The notes beneath the pieces were generated by a model. It was not told where the DNA came from, made no database searches, and worked only from the letters and a program-made list of their open reading frames with translations. From an uncultured Lachnospiraceae bacterium (GTDB lineage: Bacteria; Bacillota; Clostridia; Lachnospirales; Lachnospiraceae), in assembly GCA_946614165.1 (NCBI GenBank), contig CAMOGQ010000026.1, positions 1 through 33,391 on the forward strand: DNA of 33,391 bases, read 5' to 3'. The position numbers and the translations under genes were made by a program. Shown here piece by piece: positions 25,145 to 33,389 of the stretch (position 1 is its first letter; every line of letters starts with the position of its first letter).

Positions 25145-25190
25145 AAAAAGGAAGCCGGAGCGGATCTGTCTGATCCCGCTCCGGCTTCCT
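25145..25190 (-). terminator. Terminator of LysR 2 gene (also shields the helical protein gene)
   Basis: Arms 25149-25166 and 25172-25190 pair over 18 positions with one bulged G and a 5-base loop. Five U follow on the minus strand. The plus-strand side lacks a U run. Confidence 0.85.
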
Positions 25191-25249
25191 GCCGTCTGTC
25201 TTATTGATCCGGTACGCTGCTGCCACCCCGCATTCTTTACGGCTTGTCC

Positions 25250-26233
25250 TTAAGTTTCTTCCCTTCTTTCTTCCTTTCCGAAGACCTGTTTCATGGTGCC
25301 GATCAGGGCCCTTTCCGCCTGGTCCAGGTAGACATCCTCCCTGTAGACGGCGCTGACGTCCCAGGAGTCCTGGCTTTCTCCGTAAAGGAAGCAGTTGAAA
25401 CTGTCGTAGCCTCCCAGAACAATGATGGCTCTCTCGGGAGTAATGGTATAGCCCAGGCCGGCCCTGGCCAGCTGAACTGCCGAAATACAGTTGGCCACTT
25501 CCATGATCTCTTTGGGGAAGAAGCCAGCCTCACGGAAGATGTCTTCCATGCGCCTCCTGATAAAGGTGCCTTCCTTGACTATGATAAATGGCCTGTCCTT
25601 CAGGTTCTGCAGACGTACGACCGGCATGGGGATGCCGGCAGCCGACATGGCCTTCAGGGGCTTTCTGCCTTCCCCGGTCTCTTCCTGCACAAGGTCCTCT
25701 TCCCGGACCACGCCGTCTCCGGCTACCACATACAGATTTTCCCGGTAGATCCGCTCCACCTTCAGTCCGGGCGGCAGGTCCGATTTGTCTCCCGGCAGTA
25801 CGGCAAAGCCGATCTTGTCGATCAGAAGATTCCTTATGATCTCGGAGGACCTGGATTCCTGAAGGCGGATCTCCATGTTGGGGTACTGCTGTCTGAACAG
25901 GGGCATGACCCTGGAGAGCATGTAGCCGGCCCTTTCGTTGGGAATACCGATATTGATCCGGCCCTTCTTCCCGTGGCCTATGTCCGTCAGCTCCCTTCGC
26001 ATGTTGTCGCGGATCCTGAGGATCTCCCTGGCATGTTCCACATAGATCTCTCCCGCATAGGTCAGGGACAGAGGATTAGTCTTCCTGTCAAAGAGCCTGA
26101 CGCCCAGGTCCTGCTCCACCTTGGAAATGATATAGGAGAGGGAGGGCTGGGAAATATAAAGCCTTTTGGCCGCCTCTGTCACGCTTCTCTCCTCAGCCAC
26201 TGCCGTAATATAAGTCAGTTCGCGAAAATCCAT
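25250..26233 (-). CDS. LysR family transcriptional regulator (LysR 2)
   Basis: The 327-residue protein has an N-terminal helix-turn-helix (RSVTEAAKRLYISQPSLSYIISKVEQDLG, here described rather than quoted in full) at residues about 15-45, then an effector domain with RINIGIPNERAGYMLSRVMP and GLGYTITPERA. The start is ATG 26231-26233 with GGAGG eight bases upstream; a longer form from 26290 lacks a site. It lies 130 bases after a 59-residue gene on the same strand, with a terminator between. A bipartite LysR-type element sits upstream of that small gene and another one upstream of hydratase 1, which makes this regulator the best candidate for both. By analogy with CcpC it may sense citrate or a related acid. 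Confidence 0.9.
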   Translation of the reverse strand: MDFRELTYITAVAEERSVTEAAKRLYISQPSLSYIISKVEQDLGVRLFDRKTNPLSLTYAGEIYVEHAREILRIRDNMRRELTDIGHGKKGRINIGIPNERAGYMLSRVMPLFRQQYPNMEIRLQESRSSEIIRNLLIDKIGFAVLPGDKSDLPPGLKVERIYRENLYVVAGDGVVREEDLVQEETGEGRKPLKAMSAAGIPMPVVRLQNLKDRPFIIVKEGTFIRRRMEDIFREAGFFPKEIMEVANCISAVQLARAGLGYTITPERAIIVLGGYDSFNCFLYGESQDSWDVSAVYREDVYLDQAERALIGTMKQVFGKEERREET

Positions 26234-26301
26234 AATGATATCCTCCGGGACCATGCAGACGGGCTTAAAAGCGGCCCTCTGCGTCTTCATTTATTCTAGC
26301 A

Positions 26302-26342
26302 TAAAAAGCGCTGCACGGAGATTTTGCCTCCGCTGCAGCGCT
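26302..26342 (-). terminator. Terminator of the 59-residue gene
   Basis: AGCGCTGCACGGAG and CTCCGCTGCAGCGCT pair over 14 positions with one bulge (26307-26342). UUUUUAUG follows on the minus strand. It begins 20 bases after the stop of the small gene, which supports that gene being real. Confidence 0.8.
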
Positions 26343-26362
26343 CTGCTCTTTATCTTTCTGTA

Positions 26363-26542
26363 TTATGCCTGTTCGATATAATCGTCGATCACCTGGAAGT
26401 CGGCTCTTTCTCTTTTCTTTTCGAGGCTCCTGTCATAGGCCTCTCTTCCGGGTACATACTGCCTCTGGGTGACGCTTCTGCCGAAAATGTTCCTGTAGAT
26501 GTTTTCAGGTCTTCTGTTTCTCATCTTCCTTGTCTCAGTCAT
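26363..26542 (-). CDS. Small basic protein of unknown function (59 residues)
   Basis: ATG 26540-26542 to TAA 26363-26365 gives 59 residues starting MTETRKMRNRRPENIYRNIF and ending DFQVIDDYIEQA. The first three quarters are rich in Arg and Lys, the end is acidic; there is no membrane segment and no Cys. The gene has every expected signal: AAAGGA eight bases before ATG, a promoter with -35 TTTACT and -10 TAAAAT, a bipartite LysR-type operator, and its own terminator. The operator and promoter match those of hydratase 1 in sequence and spacing, so it is probably switched on with that enzyme. It might be a small partner, adaptor or nucleic-acid-binding protein, but no family was recognised. Confidence 0.7.
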   Translation of the reverse strand: MTETRKMRNRRPENIYRNIFGRSVTQRQYVPGREAYDRSLEKKRERADFQVIDDYIEQA

Positions 26543-26630
26543 GATCTTTATCCTTTCCGGCGGCAGCCTTCCGCCCGGGCATCTGTCTTTCCTTTTCCTG
26601 CGGCAGTTTTTCTTCCTGCTTTCTGATTAT

Positions 26631-26659
26631 ATTTTAAGGCATTCTTTTCATAGAGTAAA
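26631..26659 (-). promoter_or_regulatory. Promoter of the 59-residue gene
   Basis: TTTACT (26654-26659) and TAAAAT (26631-26636) on the minus strand are 17 bases apart, the same -35 and spacing as at hydratase 1. The leader would be about 80 bases. Confidence 0.55.
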
Positions 26660-26697
26660 ATACCCGAAATCGTATGTTTCTCATAGAAATATTCTAT
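26648..26697 (-). promoter_or_regulatory. Bipartite LysR-type operator, copy B
   Basis: TCATAGAGTAAAATAC (26648-26663) is identical to copy A, and ATAGAAATATTCTAT (26683-26697) is the matching ATAG-N7-CTAT dyad. The offset between the parts, 33 bases, is the same as in copy A. The remaining 200 bases up to the DUF2089 gene hold only the promoter of that gene. Confidence 0.65.
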
Positions 26698-26860
26698 GCA
26701 AAAAAGTAAGTCCGGCCAAAACCGGAAAGGAAATATTTAAAGGGAGAGCGGCAGAACCAGGACAGGTGGTCTTTATCCGGACGGATCCGGCTGCTCAGAG
26801 CCCTTTTTCCGTTCCTTCCCGATTTTATGGTATTTTAATTTTTAAAAGTGTTCTTTTATA

Positions 26861-26889
26861 TTGACTTTAATATTATTAAATACTATCTT
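26861..26889 (+). promoter_or_regulatory. Promoter of the DUF2089 gene
   Basis: TTGACT (26861-26866) and TATCTT (26884-26889) are separated by 17 bases within a strongly AT-rich stretch, 28 bases before the start codon. Confidence 0.45.
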
Positions 26890-26916
26890 TAAATATATGA
26901 AAGGCAGGTGATTGTT

Positions 26917-27216
26917 ATGGCCGTTGAAACCGTACCCGAATGGATGACCGGTCTGGAAGACGAGGATCTTGTGTTCATTAAAAAATTTCTCCTCTCCTCC
27001 GGCTCTCTCAAAGAGATCGCCCGTCAGTACCAGGTCACCTATCCCACCGTCCGTCTCAGACTGGACAGGCTGATCCAGAAAATTCGGATCAGTGAAGAAA
27101 GGGAGGGCGATTCCTATATCGCCCTGATCAAGAGACTGGCCGTGAACGAAAAGATAGACTTTGACACTGCAAAAATACTGATTTCCGAATACCGGAAAGC
27201 AAAAAAAGGAGAATGA
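26917..27216 (+). CDS. DUF2089 family helix-turn-helix protein
   Basis: The 99-residue protein is dominated by a helix-turn-helix of DUF2089 type: LEDEDLVFIKKFLLSSGSLKEIARQYQVTYPTVRLRLDRL spans residues about 14-53, with the recognition helix around YPTVRLRLD. The family is small, cytoplasmic and probably DNA-binding. The start is ATG 26917, eight bases after AGG of AGGCAGG; a GTG nine bases earlier is too close to that site. It precedes a small membrane protein gene by three bases, a common arrangement in which the membrane protein may modulate the regulator. Its targets are unknown. Confidence 0.8.
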   Translation: MAVETVPEWMTGLEDEDLVFIKKFLLSSGSLKEIARQYQVTYPTVRLRLDRLIQKIRISEEREGDSYIALIKRLAVNEKIDFDTAKILISEYRKAKKGE

Positions 27217-27219
27217 CTC

Positions 27220-27540
27220 ATGAAAATAAGTGTTTTAACTTTTGTCGTACTTGCTCTGATATGTGCCGCCTTTCTCTGGCTTCAGTTATTTCTTTCGAAA
27301 AAAGAAAGTCCCTGGCCGGGCCTGGTCCTCCCCGCAGTCTCTTTTGCCTGGTCTCTGCTGGCCCTCTTCGGCGCCATCATCTATGATGGCGGCACATGGA
27401 AGGAAACCCTTTTTACGGCCCTCTCCATCCTTCTTCCCCTCAACATTCCCACTTTCATCCTTCTGGCCGTCTACGCCGCCTGCAGGGGCGGCAGCCGCAG
27501 GAAAAAAGATCTGGACAGGATGAACATACAGGATCTATAA
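27220..27540 (+). CDS. Small three-helix membrane protein
   Basis: This 106-residue protein is not recognised. Hydrophobic helices lie at about 4-24, 33-54 and 66-88, followed by a basic tail (RGGSRRKKDLDR) that should stay in the cytoplasm. It has AGGAG upstream, inside the end of the DUF2089 gene, so both are translated from one mRNA. A terminator follows. It may be a sensor or anti-regulator partner for the DUF2089 protein, but this is inference from the pairing alone. Confidence 0.7.
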   Translation: MKISVLTFVVLALICAAFLWLQLFLSKKESPWPGLVLPAVSFAWSLLALFGAIIYDGGTWKETLFTALSILLPLNIPTFILLAVYAACRGGSRRKKDLDRMNIQDL

Positions 27541-27623
27541 AAATCCCTTCCGCTGCCGGAGCGTCCTGTCAGGCAGGCGGATGCCGGGCCTGAGAGGTAA
27601 AGTATGAACTGAAATAAGAACAT

Positions 27624-27666
27624 AAAGAGCGGCAAAGCAGGTCTGTCCTGCCTTGCCGCTCTTTTT
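27624..27666. terminator. Bidirectional terminator between the DUF2089 operon and coaX
   Basis: AGAGCGGCAAAGCAGG (27626-27641) and CCTGCCTTGCCGCTCT (27647-27662) pair at 15 of 16 positions around TCTGT. A U run follows on the plus strand and UUUAU on the minus strand. Confidence 0.88.
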
Positions 27667-27685
27667 CTGCGTCCGGATGTTTTTT

Positions 27686-28453
27686 TCAGGCATTTGCCTC
27701 ATAGATGTAGCGAAGGCCTCTGAGCAGAAGCTGATCGTCCTGTATGATGCCCTTATGCCTGCAGAGGGGAACGATGCTGCCGGAAAGGCCCCCTGTGGCT
27801 ACCACGGTCATCTTTCTGCCGCATTCCTCCTCGATCCGCTCGATCATGCCGTCCAGCATGGAGGCGCTGCCGTAAAGGATGCCGCTCTTCATACAGTCCA
27901 CAGTGTTTTTCCCGATCAGGCACCGGGGCGGATCCAGGTCGATGGCAGGCAGCTGGGAGGTCTTCGTGGTCAGGGAGTTCAGAGAGACCTTAAGGCCCGG
28001 AAGGATCATGCAGCCGGTAAAGTTATGGTTCTCATCGATGACGGAAATGGTGGTGGCGGTCCCCATGTCGATCAGGATCAGGGGGCACTCATAGTCCCTG
28101 ATGCCCGCGGCGCCTGCCACGATCAGATCGGTGCCCACGGTTGCCGGGTCGTCCACGTCAAAGCCCATGCCGGTCTGAAGGCCGGGGCCCACCACCAGGA
28201 CCCTGCAGGAAAGGATCTTTTCCAGGGCCTTTCTGATACTGGCGGTCAGGGGCGGAACGACGGAAGCGATGACAGCTCCCGTTACCTCCGAAGGGTCCAC
28301 TCCCTCGATCTCAAAAATGTTTTTCAGGATCAGGGCATACTCCATGGAGGTCTTTCCCTGGTCGGTGGACAGCCGCTCCAGAAAGCGGATCTCCTCTCCC
28401 TCAAAGCCGCCCAGGACCATGTTTGTATTTCCGATATCGATGGTAAAAAGCAT
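27686..28453 (-). CDS. coaX: Type III pantothenate kinase
   Basis: This enzyme phosphorylates pantothenate in the first step of coenzyme A synthesis and belongs to the ASKHA fold, needing a monovalent cation and having low ATP affinity. The 255 residues are the usual length. Phosphate-binding blocks are MLFTIDIGNTNMVLGGF at the start, VGTDLIVAGAAG in the middle and LIDMGTATTISVID; ATGGLSG near the end completes the set. The ATG at 28451-28453 is fixed by the fold starting at once and by AGAGGG upstream; a promoter overlaps the longer reading from 28543. It is monocistronic. The adjacent genes have no clear link with CoA, although a ketopantoate-reductase-like gene lies 9 kb away. Confidence 0.95.
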   Translation of the reverse strand: MLFTIDIGNTNMVLGGFEGEEIRFLERLSTDQGKTSMEYALILKNIFEIEGVDPSEVTGAVIASVVPPLTASIRKALEKILSCRVLVVGPGLQTGMGFDVDDPATVGTDLIVAGAAGIRDYECPLILIDMGTATTISVIDENHNFTGCMILPGLKVSLNSLTTKTSQLPAIDLDPPRCLIGKNTVDCMKSGILYGSASMLDGMIERIEEECGRKMTVVATGGLSGSIVPLCRHKGIIQDDQLLLRGLRYIYEANA

Positions 28454-28533
28454 TGCAGGCACCCTCTTTCTTTCCGTTTCAGTCTTTTTAGCGCGGCAGT
28501 TCAGGGCGTCTTCTTCCTGCCCTGCCGGTAAAG

Positions 28534-28562
28534 AGTATACCATTCCGGGAGGGGATGGGCAA
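28534..28562 (-). promoter_or_regulatory. Promoter of coaX
   Basis: TTGCCC (28557-28562) and TATACT (28534-28539) on the minus strand are 17 bases apart (4/6 and 5/6 matches). The leader would be about 75 bases. Confidence 0.5.
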
Positions 28563-28605
28563 ATGGGAATCAGAACTGTCCGGGAAAGCCCGCATCAGCC
28601 TTACA

Positions 28606-31032
28606 TCAATATCGGATCCCGGGATCCATGCCTTCCTTCAGCAGGGCGTTGTAATAGGTGACCATGGGAAGGAAGGCCTGGGCAAAGCTCTTGGTGGGAG
28701 CGGATCCCACCAGGACAGCGTCCTCGGCGATCCTCTTGGTCATGCTGAGGCCGGGCTTCCTGGAAGCCTGGAGGCGGAAGGTCCTGATGCCGCAGTCCAG
28801 GTAATGTCTGAATCCCGTCAGTTCATAGCCTATGGCCATGGCTTCCAGAAGCAGGGTATTGTTGCCGTTGCGCATAAGGCTGGGCAGTTCCTTATAGTAG
28901 AAAAGCCCGTAGGGGTTCATGAAGTTCTCGGTCAGGTCATCTATGGCGCCCAGGATCAGATCCTTCAGATTGGGATCGGGGAAGACCCTGTAAATGCGCA
29001 TCAGGCTCCCCGCGGCCACGGAGATCATAAAGCCCACCCGGATCACGGTATTGTCCGTATAGGGAGCAAGCCATGTGCCGTAGCGGTCGTTCCACTCTCT
29101 GAACTGGCTTATAATAAATCTGGACTTGGCAAGCCATTTCTCTTCCCCCGTCTCCAGGTAAAGGGCCGTCAGGGTCCTGAGGGCCCAGCCGGTCTCTCTG
29201 GCGCTGGCTTCGCCGGGTTTTAAGTACATGGGGGTCTCCAGAAGACGCAGGACATTCTCTCCTATTCCCAGGGCCGATTCCAGGGCCCTTCTGTCTCCGG
29301 TAAAGTGCCAGAGATCCAGAAGACCTTCCACCCATTCGTGGCTGCAGACCATGACGCCGCCGGGGCCCTTTCCGTCTTCGGAGCCTCCGTTATGGCTCCT
29401 GGTATGCTCCCACTGGCCGTCCTGCCGAAGGGGGTCTGTGCTGTAGTGGCAGATATCCACGTCCATCCAGTGAAGGGCTGCCGTTCTGGCATAGTCCAGG
29501 AAGCGTCTGACGCCGGTCCTGGCATAGAGGGCAAACATAGCATGGGGGAAGTCGTACTCATTGTTGGTCCAGACCAGCTTTCCGCCGCCCCTTCCCTGGG
29601 CCGTATAGTTGGAATCCGGGAAGTCGCCCCAGTTCATCATGCCGTAGGCTCTGCCGTGATTGTCCGCCATATCCATGAAAAGCAGCTCCGTTTCGGGATC
29701 GGCCTTTAAGGGGTCCGTAACGATTCCCGGCATGAAGCCGGCTTTGTCAAAGTGGACGGGATCCACCCAGGGCTGCACGGGCATCTGATAGATCAGGCTC
29801 CTGTTATCCAGCTCTTCTATGGTTTCTTCCGCTGTGTGGAAATGGAGGAGCATCCTCTGCTCCCTGGCCATGCCGGAGGAAAAGACCACCTTCTCTTCAC
29901 CTTCGGGGATCAGGAAGACCGAAAGGCCGTTCTTTCCGGCGGCGATGGCCTTGGGGAAGTTCTGCTGGGCCTGATAGACCGTGGCGCAGACGCCGCCGTT
30001 CCTGTCGCAGAAGTCTGCCATGAAGGTTCCGTAGAGGACCTCGGCGAAGTGCTCGTTGGCTTCTGCCACCAGGTCCTTTGCACCCACCTTAAGAGACACT
30101 TCTTTTCCCCGGCCCGAGATGCTGAAGCGGGTCTTATAGTTGGAGATCCCGGTCAGGGTCCTGAAATAGCCTTCCTCCCTGCGGATCTTCTCCTCGATGC
30201 AAGGCAGTTCTCCGGTGCCGGAGGTCATAAACAGGTCTTCCGTCTCCATGGTCCCTGCCAGGTCCCCGCAGCCGGTGGAATCCAGCTTTCCGGCCCCGTC
30301 CCGGCCCTGAAGGCGGACCAGAGGCTCCATGCCTTCATCCGGCAGGATATGGAAGCGCCATGCATCCGGCACCAGGTCTCCCATGGAATCGTTGAAAAGG
30401 CGGGCGGCCATATCGATCCAGGGCTTTCCGGCCGTAAAGGTAAGACGGAGAGTGACTCTGGTAGGAGCTTCTCCGAAGACCTTCCGGTATGTTCCCTGTC
30501 CCTCCAGGATGGCCATGACAGGACCTTCCTCCACCACTGTCCATCTTTCAATAAAAGGCAGAAGCTCTCTGCCCTCAAAGACGAGAACCGGGCCTCTGAA
30601 CTGGTCCCCCGTATAGTTTCTGCCTTCTGCGGTCAGAGAGGCAAAAACCGTCTCCGTCCCGTTTTCCAGGCGGGCCTCAAGAGGGCCTGTGGAAACAGCA
30701 AAGCCCTTCTCGTCTTTCCTGACAGAAAGGCCCGGGACTTCTCCGGCGGGCAGAGGCAGCCTTGCGCCCTTGTAATCCAGTACGATGACCTTCTTTTTGT
30801 TTCCGGGGAAAAAGCCCAGGAAACGCACCAGCAGGAAGCGGATGCTTCCGTCGGGCCAGAAGGCGGTGGGCAGGGTCTGCAGAGGATAGCTTCTTTCTCC
30901 GTCGGAAAGCTCCAGACGGCTCAGATCAGCTTTCTTCATATACCCTCTTTCGAAGGGAATGGCCGCCTGGGCATACTCAAAGTCCAGGTTTCCCTTATAA
31001 AGCTTGTCGCAGTGCAGTGTTACGGGCAGCAT
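28606..31032 (-). CDS. YetA/exo-rhamnogalacturonan lyase (PL26-like) family protein
   Basis: The 808-residue protein has no signal peptide, so it should be cytoplasmic. The sequence resembles the PcRGLX/YetA family: an N-terminal beta-rich domain (to about 130), a central beta-sandwich (to about 400) and a C-terminal alpha/alpha barrel. Blocks such as LVWTNNEYDFPHAMFALYAR, WEHTRSHNGG and HEWVEGLLDLWHFTGDR fall in the barrel, where the His, Tyr and Arg residues are likely at the active cleft. Such enzymes cleave short uronic-acid oligosaccharides from pectin or related polysaccharides. The start is ATG 31030-31032, with AAGG five bases upstream. It overlaps the end of the MATE pseudogene by 38 bases, so the two were once one operon, probably controlled by the divergent AraC gene. 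The substrate is not certain. Confidence 0.65.
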   Translation of the reverse strand: MLPVTLHCDKLYKGNLDFEYAQAAIPFERGYMKKADLSRLELSDGERSYPLQTLPTAFWPDGSIRFLLVRFLGFFPGNKKKVIVLDYKGARLPLPAGEVPGLSVRKDEKGFAVSTGPLEARLENGTETVFASLTAEGRNYTGDQFRGPVLVFEGRELLPFIERWTVVEEGPVMAILEGQGTYRKVFGEAPTRVTLRLTFTAGKPWIDMAARLFNDSMGDLVPDAWRFHILPDEGMEPLVRLQGRDGAGKLDSTGCGDLAGTMETEDLFMTSGTGELPCIEEKIRREEGYFRTLTGISNYKTRFSISGRGKEVSLKVGAKDLVAEANEHFAEVLYGTFMADFCDRNGGVCATVYQAQQNFPKAIAAGKNGLSVFLIPEGEEKVVFSSGMAREQRMLLHFHTAEETIEELDNRSLIYQMPVQPWVDPVHFDKAGFMPGIVTDPLKADPETELLFMDMADNHGRAYGMMNWGDFPDSNYTAQGRGGGKLVWTNNEYDFPHAMFALYARTGVRRFLDYARTAALHWMDVDICHYSTDPLRQDGQWEHTRSHNGGSEDGKGPGGVMVCSHEWVEGLLDLWHFTGDRRALESALGIGENVLRLLETPMYLKPGEASARETGWALRTLTALYLETGEEKWLAKSRFIISQFREWNDRYGTWLAPYTDNTVIRVGFMISVAAGSLMRIYRVFPDPNLKDLILGAIDDLTENFMNPYGLFYYKELPSLMRNGNNTLLLEAMAIGYELTGFRHYLDCGIRTFRLQASRKPGLSMTKRIAEDAVLVGSAPTKSFAQAFLPMVTYYNALLKEGMDPGIRY

Positions 31033-32406
31033 TTCTTCCTTCCTTTCTTTTTGTGAAAACTCTGCCTTCCTCTTCACCGGACCTGCTTACGATCTCTTTC
31101 CACCTCTTTGAACGGTAGAAGGTCAGAGATGCCGCAAGCCCGAACATGAAGCTGATGGATACGCCGAAGGTCACATAGTGGCCGTCATAAAAGCGGGAGA
31201 TCAGGAAAGCAGCAGGGATCCTCACCGCCCAGAGCATCAGAAGATTGACGAGAGTCGAAAATTTCACGGCTCCCACGCCGTTTGCAAGGTTCAGTATGGT
31301 GTTCAGTACGCAGTAGCACCACTGGAAGGGGATCTGGAGGCCTATGCAGACCAGGGCAAAGGCTATGGTCTGCTCATCCCCTGTAAAGAGGCGGATCAGG
31401 GGCTTTGCAGACATATACATGCAAAGGCCCAGAAAAGCCGTGGTCAGTCCGGAGTAGAGGGGAACGATCCGTCCGCCCTCCCGGAGCCTTCTGTAGTTTC
31501 CGGCCCCGAAGTTCTGACCGGCAAAGGTGGACATGGCGCCCGAGAAGGAGGTAATGGCAACACTGGAAATTCCCATGATCTTTCCGGTAACGGAGGTGGC
31601 CGTCATAAAGGCCGATCCCTGGGTATTGATCAGAGACTGCATGACGATATGGCCCACCGTATAGACCGAGTTGTTGAAGCCCAGGGAAAGGCCGATCCGC
31701 AGGATCTCCTTCAGCATGTCCATATCCGACCTGCCCGGAAGAATGCCAAAGGGCAGGGAGGGATATTTCTTTCTGATATAGACAATGGAGGCAGCCCAGG
31801 ACATGAACATGGCGATGACCGTTGCCAGGGCCGCGCCGGCAGCGTCCATGGAAAGGCCTGCCACAAAGACAATGTCCAGCACAACATTGACCAGAGTGGA
31901 TATGAACAGGAAGACCAGGGAGGATGCGGAATCTCCCAGTCCCCTGAGGATCCCTGCATTCATGTTGTAGCCCATGTTGGCAAGAAGTCCCACAAAGACG
32001 ATCCGGATATAGGAAAGGGCCAGGTCCCAGGTATCTGCCGGCAGACAATGCCCAGGAGGCTTAAGGGAAGGGCCGCCATATAGGTAAAGGAGACCGCCGT
32101 CCGGACCAGCCGCCCCAGGCTCTCGTCGTCCTCCGCTCCCGTATAGACGGAGACAAGGACAGAAATGCCGGTTCCGATGCCCATAAAGACGCACAGGAAG
32201 ATCTCCAGGGGCTGGGAGCTGGTCCCTACCGCTGCTATGGAGGCCGGGCCGCTGAAGTTGCCGATAATAAAGGTATCCGCCGTGGAATACAGCTGCTGAA
32301 GGATATTTCCTATGACCATGGGTATGGCGAAGAGGACGATCAGCTTCATGATGGGTCCCTCCGTCATATCCAGCTTTGTTTTTGATCTGCTTTGAACTTT
32401 ATTCAT
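30995..32406 (-). pseudogene. Frameshifted MATE family transporter gene
   Basis: Two frames each hold half of one MATE exporter. The first (ATG 32404-32406, AAGGA upstream) reads through IPMVIGNILQQLYSTADTF and ends its family match near LPLSLLGIV. The second resumes at LPADTWDLALSYIRIVFVG, then GYNMNAGILRGLGDS and AGQNFGAGNYRRLREGG, to the stop at 30995-30997. Compared with the intact MATE protein at 3015-4373, about 10 residues are missing at the break, so a small deletion that is not a multiple of three has occurred near 32034-32060. The break lies by the palindrome TCTGCCGGCAGA (32034-32045). It could be a true loss of function, a phase-variable site or an assembly error. A TATAAT lies about 50 bases upstream of the start, without a good -35. 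Confidence 0.8.
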
Positions 32407-32573
32407 CTCATTCCTTTTCTTCAGCCCCTCACTCTTTACCGGCTGCAGTTTCATTATAGGAAGAAGCAGTAGTCAAAAACATAAAAAATGCTTTAATATC
32501 CACAGAACCTATGAAATCGGATACATTTTTATATATTATATTCGAAATCACATCAGAAAGGAAACGGTAAAGC

Positions 32574-33389
32574 ATGGCTGATAAGGAAAATACGGTGGTC
32601 TTCCGGAAGGACACGGAAACCCTCAAGGTCAGCGAGCTGCTGGTCCGGAAAAAAACCGACATGAAGGCCCGCCACTTCCATGATACGGCCGAGCTTTACA
32701 TCCTCATGGAAGGAAAGCGCTATCTTTTCGCGGACCGACGGGTCCTTTCCCTGGAAGCGGGACAGGCCGTACTGATCCCGCCGGGAAGGATCCACAAGAC
32801 CTCCACCTTCGGGGACGATCCCTGCCACCGCAGGTTCCTTCTGCAGCTGTCCGAAAAGGGCTCTGAGGGAATCATCCGGTCTCTGACAGGGATGGATTTC
32901 GAAGCCTTCTGCCAGAAATATCAGGGATGCGCCGCCTTTGACAGTCAGACCTGGCCCCGGGCCCTGGATCTCATGGACCGGATCAAAAGTGAATTCGGCG
33001 GAGATTCCCCCGCCCTGCCCATGGCAAGGCTTCTGGCCCACGAGCTCCTCCTTATCTTCGCCGGCCAGAAGGACCGGCAGGAAGAGGAAGGATCCCTTCA
33101 GGGCGCGGCTCCCGCATCCCCCGGCAGCTCTCCGGGGATCCACGGCTTTACGGAGGATGTCATCGCCTACTTAAGCGAACACTACATGGAAGACATATCC
33201 CTGGATGATCTGTCCGGGCGCTTCTTTGTCAGCAGGGCCTATCTGACCAGGTCCTTCAGGGCCGTCACCGGCGTGACCCTGGTCCAGTATCTGACTGTAG
33301 TCAGGATCCGGAACGCCTGCCGGCTCTTAAAGGATACAGACTATACCGAAGTTGAAACTATGCCGAAACATTTGAAAAAAGCCTGTTGA
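32574..33389 (+). CDS. AraC family transcriptional regulator, C-terminally incomplete
   Basis: The 271-residue protein has an N-terminal cupin-like sensing domain (residues about 30-85, with HFHDTAELYILMEGKRY and LIPPGRIHKT) and the first AraC helix-turn-helix (ISLDDLSGRFFVSRAYLTRSF) followed by the linker helix VVRIRNACRLLKDTDY. The second helix-turn-helix that should follow (about 45 residues) is absent: after DTDY the protein runs into TEVETMPKHLKKAC and stops two bases before the window end. The last bases are also more AT-rich than the gene. The protein would be expected to bind poorly, or the contig end is wrong. It diverges from the MATE/lyase operon, which it probably controls. It starts at ATG 32574 with AAGGA eleven bases upstream. 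Confidence 0.75.
   Translation: MADKENTVVFRKDTETLKVSELLVRKKTDMKARHFHDTAELYILMEGKRYLFADRRVLSLEAGQAVLIPPGRIHKTSTFGDDPCHRRFLLQLSEKGSEGIIRSLTGMDFEAFCQKYQGCAAFDSQTWPRALDLMDRIKSEFGGDSPALPMARLLAHELLLIFAGQKDRQEEEGSLQGAAPASPGSSPGIHGFTEDVIAYLSEHYMEDISLDDLSGRFFVSRAYLTRSFRAVTGVTLVQYLTVVRIRNACRLLKDTDYTEVETMPKHLKKAC

Noticed and set aside
26324..26626. 100-residue frame on the plus strand
   Set aside because: It is antisense to the 59-residue gene, which has promoter, ribosome-binding site and terminator.
29752..31056. Open frame of 434 residues opposite the lyase-like gene
   Set aside because: Antisense shadow with no recognisable domain.
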